A DNA stretch of 46,987 nt from 2-01-FULL-39-33 sp964361645 (GTDB lineage Bacteria; Patescibacteriota; Patescibacteriia; 2-01-FULL-39-33), in NCBI GenBank assembly GCA_964361645.1, contig CAYIBK010000008.1, forward strand, positions 1 to 46,987, written 5' to 3'. The translations under genes and the position numbers were made by a program. This document shows, one piece after another, positions 40,060 through 46,098 of this stretch (positions are counted from its first letter, which is position 1; every line of letters starts with the position of its first letter). Below the pieces are notes generated by a model. It was not told the DNA's origin. It did not search any database and saw only the letters and a program-made list of their open reading frames with translations.

Positions 40060-40092
40060 CCCCTCCTTTCGAAGGAGGGGCTAGGGGTGGTT
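40060..40092. repeat. Dispersed CCCCTCCTT...AAGGAGGGG hairpin repeat
   Basis: Palindromic CCCCTCCTTTCGAAGGAGGGG followed by CTAGGGGTGGTT, 10 nt after the dnaK stop. A relative is at 44349-44386. Confidence 0.75.
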
Positions 40093-40141
40093 ATGAGTTT
40101 GTGATGCTGCCCTTAAAAAGTGGTGGATTACAAAATTTTGT

Positions 40142-40184
40142 AACTCATTTTACTTTCGCTTAATCCAAATTTTTCATATGCTCG
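40142..40184. repeat. Second copy of the inner arm of the 14876-15245 element
   Basis: Reverse complement of 15036-15078 with about three differences over 43 nt; it continues with GTAGTTGTG, similar to the GTAGTTTTGTG after the other arm at 15170. A TTACAAAATTTTGTAA palindrome directly precedes it. Confidence 0.8.
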
Positions 40185-40224
40185 TAGTTGTGTTTATAAA
40201 AGATTAAAATAATTTTTAAAATTT

Positions 40225-40524
40225 ATGGCAGATCAAAATCAACCTATTCCAGGCGGACAGATGGAAATTAAAATCGCCGACAATTTTGCCGGTGGCGAAT
40301 ATGCTAATGCTATGCAAGTAAGCCACAGCAAAGATGAGTTTATTATGACTTTTTTAAATATTATTCCACCCAGTGGCCGAGTTTGTGGTAAAATTATAAC
40401 TAGCCCAGGGCATATCAAAAGAATGATATCCGCTTTAAACGATAATTTAAAAAAATACGAAGAAAAATTTGGCTCAATCACCGAATCCGAAAGTCCTAAA
40501 GAAGGTATAGGTTTTAAGATTTAA
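40225..40524 (+). CDS. DUF3467 protein
   Basis: A 99-residue protein with the DUF3467 pattern: 'GGEYANAMQVSHSKDEFIMT', then 'GRVCGKIITSPGHIKRMISA' and 'LNDNLKKYEEKFG'. The family is small, widespread and of unknown function. It lies between dnaK and dnaJ and may be carried on the heat-shock transcript, though dispersed repeats sit on both sides (40060-40184 and 40533-40601) and could carry promoters or ends of their own. Confidence 0.9.
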   Translation: MADQNQPIPGGQMEIKIADNFAGGEYANAMQVSHSKDEFIMTFLNIIPPSGRVCGKIITSPGHIKRMISALNDNLKKYEEKFGSITESESPKEGIGFKI

Positions 40525-40532
40525 TGTTTAAT

Positions 40533-40601
40533 CGTCATTGCGAGCAGGGCGAAGCAATCTCATGGGATCGCCACGGTCGCTCGCGCTCTCTCGCGATGAC
40601 A
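40533..40601. repeat. Dispersed inverted repeat (GTCATTGCGAG family)
   Basis: CGTCATTGCGAGCAGGGCGA to CTCGCGATGACA; fills the space between DUF3467 and dnaJ. Confidence 0.85.
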
Positions 40602-40610
40602 TATTAAGTT

Positions 40611-41705
40611 ATGGCTAAAGATTATTACGATATTTTGGGAGTTAAAAAAGGTGCTACTCAAGATGAAATAAAAAAAGCTTTCAGGAAATTAGCTCACGAA
40701 CACCATCCAGATAAAGCCGGTGGTAATAATGATAAGTTTAAAGAAATAAATGAAGCTTATCAAACCATTGGTCATGAAGGCAAAAGAAAACAATATGATC
40801 AATTCGGCTCAACTGGCGGAACTGGTGGTTTTAATTACTCTGATTTTGCCAGAGCCCAAGGTGGAAATCCCTTTGGCCAAGGAGGATTTTCACAAAGCAA
40901 TGTGAATTTTGATTTTGGTGATTTGGGGGATTTAGGTGATGTTTTTGGCAGTTTTTTTGGTGGCAGTAGCAAATCTCAAAATAGGCAGGCCAGAGGATCT
41001 GATATGGAAACAGAAATCAGTATTACTTTTGAAGAATCAGTCTATGGTGTAGAAAAAGATATTCAACTATCCAAAAAAATAATTTGCCATCATTGTAATG
41101 GTAATGGCGCCGAACCAGGATCAAAAATAAATAATTGTAATAACTGCGGTGGTAGCGGAAAAATATCATCCGTCCAGCAAACTATTTTGGGAGCTTTTCA
41201 AACACAAAGAATTTGTCCTAATTGCCAGGGTGAAGGCAAAACTTATGAAAAAAAATGTAAAACTTGCAGTGGTAGTGGTGTAGAATATGGCAACGAAAAA
41301 ATAAAAGTTATGATTCCCGCCGGCATAGAAGATGGACAACAGATTCGTTTGTCTGGTAAGGGTGAATCTAGCGCCAAAGGAACATCTGGTGATTTGTATA
41401 TTAATATTAAAGTAAATAGAAGTCATAAATTTCAAAGAGTTGGCGATGATATTAAAAGCGATTATCATATTTCAGTTTCGCAAGCTATTTTGGGTGATAA
41501 AATAGAAATTGAAACAGTTGATGGCCACGTTAGTTTAAAGATTCTTGCTGGCACTCAAAGTCATACCAGTTTTAAATTATCTGGCAAAGGTGTGCCACAT
41601 TTAAGATCCAGAGGTAGGGGAGATCATTTAGTCCAAATTATTGTGGATATACCAAAAAGTTTAAATAAAAAACAAAGAAAGCTGATTGAAGAAATGGGGC
41701 TGTAA
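40611..41705 (+). CDS. dnaJ: Chaperone DnaJ (Hsp40)
   Basis: Delivers substrates to DnaK and stimulates its ATPase. The 364-residue type I DnaJ has a J-domain with the HPD tripeptide ('LAHEHHPDKAGGN'), a Gly/Phe-rich linker (about residues 70-118), four zinc-binding CxxCxGxG motifs ('CHHCNGNG', 'CNNCGGSG', 'CPNCQGEG', 'CKTCSGSG') and the C-terminal substrate domains ('GVPHLRSRGRGDHLVQI'). All parts are complete. It closes the CIRCE-controlled operon. Confidence 0.97.
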   Translation: MAKDYYDILGVKKGATQDEIKKAFRKLAHEHHPDKAGGNNDKFKEINEAYQTIGHEGKRKQYDQFGSTGGTGGFNYSDFARAQGGNPFGQGGFSQSNVNFDFGDLGDLGDVFGSFFGGSSKSQNRQARGSDMETEISITFEESVYGVEKDIQLSKKIICHHCNGNGAEPGSKINNCNNCGGSGKISSVQQTILGAFQTQRICPNCQGEGKTYEKKCKTCSGSGVEYGNEKIKVMIPAGIEDGQQIRLSGKGESSAKGTSGDLYINIKVNRSHKFQRVGDDIKSDYHISVSQAILGDKIEIETVDGHVSLKILAGTQSHTSFKLSGKGVPHLRSRGRGDHLVQIIVDIPKSLNKKQRKLIEEMGL

Positions 41706-41706
41706 T

Positions 41707-41799
41707 AATTTAAAAATTTCTAATTTCTAATTTTTAAACAATTAATTAATTTTTAAATTTTAAAATTGTTTAGAAATTGAAAATTATTAAATTAGAAAT
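41707..41799. repeat. AT-rich dispersed repeat, palindromic copy
   Basis: AATTTCTAATTTCTAATTTT is followed in reverse by TTTAGAAATTGAAAATTA and AAATTAGAAATT, forming an imperfect inverted repeat between dnaJ and the methyltransferase. Confidence 0.65.
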
Positions 41800-41807
41800 T
41801 ATACAAT

Positions 41808-42350
41808 ATGATATATATCTTAATTATAATGTTAATCATTAGTATAGTAACAACTATAATGATGCTTTCAATTATTTGGGGTTTGGTTGCTACTGGCGGC
41901 GTGCCTTTTATTTCTACCAATAAGAAAGATTTTAAGGCCATACTTCAAGCAGTGGAACTAAAGCCCAAAGAAACAATTTATGATTTGGGTTGTGGCAAAG
42001 CACATTTACTGATTTACGCTAGTAAATATTTTGGCGCTAAGGGGATTGGATATGAATTAACTCTTTGGCCATATCTTTGGGCGAAATTAAAAATATATTT
42101 CACTAAGACCGGCGTTGATATTTTCAGGCAGAATTTTTTTAAGGCTGATTTAACAAAAGCTGATGTGGTTTTTTGTTACTTGTTTCCAGAAGTGATGGCT
42201 AAATTAGAGACCAAGTTTGAAAAAGAATTAAAACCCACTAGTCGCGTTGTTTCTTATGCTTTTAAGTTGCCAAATAAAGTTGCTGATAAAACAGTGATTA
42301 CTAATGATGATAATACCGAGTTGGGAAAAATTTATGTTTATCAATATTGA
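41808..42350 (+). CDS. Class I methyltransferase, ATPSCKMT/FAM173-like
   Basis: A 180-residue protein with one N-terminal membrane segment (about residues 2-26) and a SAM-binding Rossmann domain: 'IYDLGCGKAHLLIYASKYFG' (motif I), 'AKGIGYELTLWPYLWAKLKI', 'FFKADLTKADVVFCYLFPEV' and 'PTSRVVSYAFKLP'. The membrane anchor plus 'GYELxxWxxxxA' and 'ADVVFCYLFPE' resemble the FAM173 group, which in animals trimethylates lysine in ATP synthase subunit c. Bacterial members are uncharacterised, so a lysine methyltransferase role is an inference. Confidence 0.75.
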   Translation: MIYILIIMLIISIVTTIMMLSIIWGLVATGGVPFISTNKKDFKAILQAVELKPKETIYDLGCGKAHLLIYASKYFGAKGIGYELTLWPYLWAKLKIYFTKTGVDIFRQNFFKADLTKADVVFCYLFPEVMAKLETKFEKELKPTSRVVSYAFKLPNKVADKTVITNDDNTELGKIYVYQY

Positions 42351-42361
42351 TTGAATTATAT

Positions 42362-42442
42362 CGTCATTGCGAGGGACGAAGCAATCCCACGGCATATAAA
42401 ACATAAGATTGCTTCACTCCACTTCGTTTCGCTCGCAATGAC
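42362..42442. repeat. Dispersed inverted repeat (GTCATTGCGAG family)
   Basis: CGTCATTGCGAGGGACGAAG paired with CTCGCAATGACAG, followed by a partial extra end (GCAATGACAG near 42463). Confidence 0.85.
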
Positions 42443-42518
42443 AGTAAAAAGAAATAATCCATTGCAATGACAGTATTATAATATTATGTTAATCTGTTAT
42501 TGATCAATATAAAAATAT

Positions 42519-42590
42519 GGTCCCATCGTCTAGCGGTTAGGACATCGCCTTCTCAAGGCGAGAACCGGAGTTCGATTCTCCGTGGGACTA
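42519..42590 (+). tRNA. tRNA-Glu (anticodon CUC)
   Basis: Cloverleaf read by eye: acceptor GGTCCCA with TGGGACT (one G-T at the first pair) and discriminator A, D arm with GGTTAGGAC, anticodon stem TCGCC/GGCGA with loop TTCTCAA (anticodon CTC), T arm CGGAG-TTCGATT-CTCCG. 72 nt, no encoded CCA. Confidence 0.95.
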
Positions 42591-42605
42591 CTTTAATTAT
42601 TTAAC

Positions 42606-42652
42606 AGGGCAGGAGGCTGTAATCGGGGTTCGATTCCCCGTGGCGGTACTAG
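42606..42652 (+). other. tRNA 3'-end fragment (T arm plus acceptor strand)
   Basis: A perfect T arm CGGGG-TTCGATT-CCCCG followed by TGGCGGT and A, but no matching 5' half upstream. Its last 17 nt, ATTCCCCGTGGCGGTAC, recur at 42862-42878, where CCA is completed. Best read as a remnant left by recombination at a tRNA 3' end. Confidence 0.6.
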
Positions 42653-42781
42653 ATAAATAGAAAGTAAAAATATTCCTTTAAGGAGTATTTTTATTTTCTA
42701 TATACAGATCATAGGGAATCGAACGGGTGGCTAGTTGAGCAAGGAGCCCGAGGGAACGAGGGTGACACCGCGAAACTATAA

Positions 42782-42809
42782 GCCAATCCGAGCTGGCGCA
42801 GGATTGGCT
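42782..42809. repeat. Hairpin GCCAATCC/GGATTGGC
   Basis: 8-bp perfect arms with a loop of about 11 nt inside the 210-nt stretch between the two tRNA fragments; no gene is credible here. Confidence 0.5.
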
Positions 42810-42861
42810 GCCACCCAGGACAGAGTAAATAGCCAATTTCCGTTGGCGATTTATGTCGAGA

Positions 42862-42881
42862 ATTCCCCGTGGCGGTACCAA
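42862..42881 (+). other. Second tRNA 3'-end fragment with CCA
   Basis: ATTCCCCGTGGCGGTACCA: half T arm, acceptor 3' strand, discriminator and CCA. Directly abuts the end of the inverted repeat, with GTAC shared between them; a plausible attachment-site junction. Confidence 0.55.
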
Positions 42882-42974
42882 CGCGAAAAAGTCAAATTTC
42901 CCTCGGCCTGGTCGCCGCAAGCGGCGGCCAAATCATACGGAATTTTATAATCAAAAATCAATTGGCGGTTTTGT
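42875..42974 (+). repeat. Perfect inverted repeat A, left arm
   Basis: 100 nt identical, in reverse complement, to 44422-44521. Encodes the last residues of the recombinase ('QLIFDYKIPYDLAAACGD') on the minus strand. Followed without a gap by repeat B (42975-43001). Confidence 0.97.
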
Positions 42975-43001
42975 AAAATGCGGTTCGAGCCGATATTTTT
43001 C
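42975..43001 (+). repeat. Perfect inverted repeat B, left arm
   Basis: 27 nt identical, in reverse complement, to 44648-44674; encodes 'KNIGSNRIL' of the recombinase. Confidence 0.95.
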
Positions 43002-44348
43002 AGAAATGTTGCCATTTCCTCAAATTGATTGGATTCTCTTATTTTTTCCGCTTGATTAAGCGATAAAACAAATTCACGAGCCGGTTCGAGCCACGATTGG
43101 CCTTGTTGTTCAAAATCTCTGATTTTCTCTTGGAGTTCTAACTTGTCAGTTAGGATTTTTTGTTTTCTGGGAGTGTATTCGTCGGCTACAATAACTCCTG
43201 CCAAATAGGCGTCTAAGAGTTTCTCTAACCGACTCTCTATTTTTATCAACTCCACTTGTAGATTTTGAACAGAGATTTTGGCTTGTTCCATAGCTTCGGC
43301 CTCGTCTTTTTCTAATTCAAACATTATTTTTTCTAAGTCGCGGCTCGATAAAGAAACTTTTTGCAGATAATTTCTGATTTGTTCTATTAGCGATTCCTCT
43401 CGCAAAAAATGTTTTTCACTGCAAAACCCCTTTTTCTTGGTACAACGATAATAGTTGTGGCCTTTTTGCCTCTCGGCAGTAATAGCACAGCCACAGGGGC
43501 ATCTCATTAGCCCCAGAAAAGAGAAAAAGAGCTTTTTGACCTCACAGATCTTGCCTCGCTCTTTGAGCTTCTTTTGCGTTTCGTCAAAAAGTTTTTTGGA
43601 AATTATCGGCTCGTGAATACCCTCAAATATTTCATTATTATATTTGAATAGGCCAATATAAAAAATATTTTGCAGGATTTTGTAAATGCCATTAATAGAA
43701 ACAGAGCCGTTTCTATTATTTAACAAGCTATTTTCTTGGCACCAATTGGCGAGAGAATGCAGAGTATAACTTTTATAAGTGTAAAGCTCAAAAACTTTTC
43801 TAATCTTGTCGGCTTTTTCAGGATTAACATCAATTTGCCGAGTTCTAAGATTATTGAGGTAGCCAATCGGCGCCTTACTGGGATAGACTCCGTTTCTCAC
43901 TTTTTGCCTTAGTCCTCGTTTTACATTCTCTCGCAAATTATCCACAAAATATTTTGATTGGCCAAAAGCAATATTAAGCATAAATAAGCCCTGCGGAGTC
44001 GGCTCAAACCAGAAAGTCGTGAATTTGAGGGCTTTTATCGCTCCTCTATCAACTAAGTGAATTATTTTGCCCCCGTCAACGCTGTTTCTGGCCAAATCTG
44101 TCAGGGTGCTACGAAATAATACCATTAGCTTCTCCCTGCTCAATTTTATGCAACATTTCGCCGAACAAAGTTCGGTCTGGCTTTTTGGCAGTTTTGGCTT
44201 CCTAGAAGGAAGCGACAATTTCCAGTTTTTCTTTGGAGGCAAATTCTTTTAGTTCAACTAACTGGGCTTCAATGCTTAAAATCTGGCGATCGTCTTCTTC
44301 GGTGCTCTTGCGAGCGTAGATAAAATACCTCATAGTTTTTCTTTCTTT

Positions 44349-44386
44349 CCTCCCCTTACGAAGGGGGGGGATTAAGGAGGGGTTAG
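44349..44386. repeat. Dispersed CCTCCCC...GGAGGGG repeat
   Basis: CCTCCCCTTACGAAGGGG to AAGGAGGGGTTAG; relative of 40060-40092. Located just upstream of the recombinase start. Confidence 0.65.
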
Positions 44387-44421
44387 TTAAAAATTTTCTT
44401 TTACCCTGAATGCGAATTCAG

Positions 44422-44521
44422 ACAAAACCGCCAATTGATTTTTGATTATAAAATTCCGTATGATTTGGCCGCCGCTTGCGGCGACCAGGCCGAGGGAAAT
44501 TTGACTTTTTCGCGTTGGTAC
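44422..44521 (-). repeat. Perfect inverted repeat A, right arm
   Basis: Partner of 42875-42974. In the plus direction it could encode the recombinase C-terminal peptide, then runs into unrelated sequence at the GGTAC boundary. Confidence 0.97.
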
Positions 44522-44647
44522 ACGATAATTAAGATAGTTCGAACGCATTTTAGGCCGCCTTTGGCGGCCAAGGACAGCCCCCCAAAATAATTAATTCTAT
44601 TTGAGCGGGCAAAGCCCGCGATCTTACAAAACTGCCAAAGAGCCAGA
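44522..44647. other. Spacer with two strong hairpins
   Basis: 126 nt between the right arms of A and B, with GGCCGCC-TTT-GGCGGCC and GCGGGC-AAA-GCCCGC hairpins and no gene. The gap 44334-44704 as a whole holds a repeat, these arms and this spacer only. Confidence 0.6.
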
Positions 44648-44674
44648 GAAAAATATCGGCTCGAACCGCATTTT
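44648..44674 (-). repeat. Perfect inverted repeat B, right arm
   Basis: Partner of 42975-43001. On this side the order of A and B is swapped relative to the left arm. Confidence 0.95.
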
Positions 44675-44704
44675 GGTAAAAGAAAATTTTTATCATTTTT
44701 AAAT

Positions 44705-46090
44705 ATGGATTCAGAATCAAGCATAAAAAGGGCATCGCCACCATCAGGTCTCCCTATACTCACCGATCAAAATGATTGGAAGAGTATTTCTTTTTTTGGC
44801 CGCACAAATTATGCTACCGGTTTTTCAGAACGCCATGATTTTTTTGGCATTAAACGTTTTGATCGGCGCCGGCATTTATATATTGTCGGCAAAACCGGCG
44901 TTGGAAAAACTAAAATGATAGAGCTTCTTGCACGCGCCGATATTGACGAAGGATATGGACTATGTGTGATAGACCCCCACGGCGATTTGATCGGAGCGCT
45001 TTTAGATTACATTCCTCGCGAATACAACGAGGATGTAGTATTGATAGATCCGACTGATGTGGATTTTCCCGTCAGTTTTAATCCATTCTACGAGGTTCCA
45101 ACCGAAGATCGTCATTTAGTCACTAGCGGATTGATTGAAGCGTTTAAGAAGCAATTTGGAGAGCAATGGACTTCCCGTTTAGAGCATGTTTGCAGATTTA
45201 CAATATTGGCCTTACTGGAATATAAAGAAGCAACTTTTGCCGATATGACAAAAATGTTGACTGACGCAAAATTCCGGCAAAAAGTAATACCAAATATTAC
45301 AGACGATGTTATTCGCCGATTTTGGACGCTGGAATTTGCCGCTTGGAGCGAGCGCTTTGATAATGAAGCGATAACACCCCTCGTAAACCGCATTGGCCAA
45401 TTTTTATCCAATCCACTGATCAGGCATACTTTTTCTCAGCGGGATAATAAAATTAATTTTGACCATTTGATTAATTCTTCATCCATTATACTTATCAACT
45501 TGTCAAAAGGTGTCTTGGGAGAAGAAAATACGGAACTTTTTGGCTCTCTAATTATTACGGCTATTTATCAAGCTGCTATGCGAAGAGCAAAAATTTTGGA
45601 AATAGAACGTACACCATTTTATCTTTATGTTGATGAATTCCAAAACGTCGCGACGCAGACATTTTTAAACTTCTTTTCAGAGTCAAGAAAATATGGCATA
45701 AATATTACAGTTTCCCATCAATATTTGGGACAAATAACTCCAAAAATGAGAGATACAATTTTTGGAAATGCCGGCACATTAGTAAGCTTCTCTTTGGGTG
45801 CTGAAGATGCGGAACGCATGGCTAAGGAATTCATGCCGGTTTGTCGAATCGATGATTTACTTAATCTTAAGGCGCGGGAATTTGTGGTTAAACTTCTAAT
45901 AGACGGAAAATCAACTGATCCTTTTTCCGGAGAAACAATGGAAGTTGAAGATAAAAAAGAATCATACAAAGAAGAAATAATTGAATTTTCACGCTCAAAA
46001 TACTCCCACCCGATTAAGGAGGTAAAGCAAGAGTTGTTGGGTGGGGATTTAGCGTCAGAAGAAAGTGAATATGAAGCGCCATTAGTATAA
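44705..46090 (+). CDS. Conjugative transfer-type ATPase (VirD4/TraD/HerA-like)
   Basis: A 461-residue ATPase of the type IV secretion coupling-protein group. Walker A is 'LYIVGKTGVGKTKMIELL' (near residue 60-75), followed by 'LCVIDPHGDLIGALLDYIP' (a segment typical of this family) and 'FPVSFNPFYEV'; Walker B is 'TPFYLYVDEFQNVATQTF', then 'SESRKYGINITVSHQYLGQI' and 'IFGNAGTLVSFSLGAEDAER'. No membrane segment, so this is the soluble form common in Patescibacteria. It probably pumps DNA or works in conjugation or DNA uptake. It starts 30 nt after the right end of the recombinase repeats and its codon use (more CG-rich codons) differs from the older genes. Confidence 0.88.
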   Translation: MDSESSIKRASPPSGLPILTDQNDWKSISFFGRTNYATGFSERHDFFGIKRFDRRRHLYIVGKTGVGKTKMIELLARADIDEGYGLCVIDPHGDLIGALLDYIPREYNEDVVLIDPTDVDFPVSFNPFYEVPTEDRHLVTSGLIEAFKKQFGEQWTSRLEHVCRFTILALLEYKEATFADMTKMLTDAKFRQKVIPNITDDVIRRFWTLEFAAWSERFDNEAITPLVNRIGQFLSNPLIRHTFSQRDNKINFDHLINSSSIILINLSKGVLGEENTELFGSLIITAIYQAAMRRAKILEIERTPFYLYVDEFQNVATQTFLNFFSESRKYGINITVSHQYLGQITPKMRDTIFGNAGTLVSFSLGAEDAERMAKEFMPVCRIDDLLNLKAREFVVKLLIDGKSTDPFSGETMEVEDKKESYKEEIIEFSRSKYSHPIKEVKQELLGGDLASEESEYEAPLV

Positions 46091-46098
46091 TCATATTT

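Larger units (their letters stand above)
42851..44333 (-). pseudogene. Serine recombinase (resolvase family), decayed
   Basis: Encodes a large serine recombinase in pieces. The true start is ATG at 44331-44333 ('MRYFIYARKSTEEDDRQILS', which holds the catalytic Ser). That frame meets TAG after 'EIVASF', resumes 'EAKTAKKPDRTLFGEMLHKI', meets TAG again in 'NGIIS*HPDR' where Trp is expected, then shifts by one extra T to continue 'LARNSVDGGKIIHLV'. The rest is intact: recombinase domain ('AFGQSKYFVDNLRENVKRG'), zinc ribbon ('MRCPCGCAI' to 'KKGFCSEKH') and coiled coil. The open frame from 44242 begins with about 36 out-of-frame residues and should not be taken as the protein. Its C-terminus lies in a 100-bp inverted repeat and a tRNA fragment. 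Confidence 0.88.

Noticed and set aside
40060..40092. Terminator between dnaK and DUF3467
   Set aside because: The hairpin is strong but has no T tract and recurs at 44349 as a dispersed repeat.
42735..42850. A second complete tRNA
   Set aside because: GGGAATCGAACGGG looks like a T loop on the minus strand, but the T stem does not pair and no other arms can be built.
42678..42950. Open frames on both strands between the tRNA fragments and the recombinase
   Set aside because: They run through a tRNA fragment, a hairpin and the inverted repeat; low-complexity and repeat-derived.
44446..44763. Minus-strand frames of 105 and 64 codons left of the ATPase start
   Set aside because: They consist of the right arms of repeats A and B and the ATPase 5' end read backwards.
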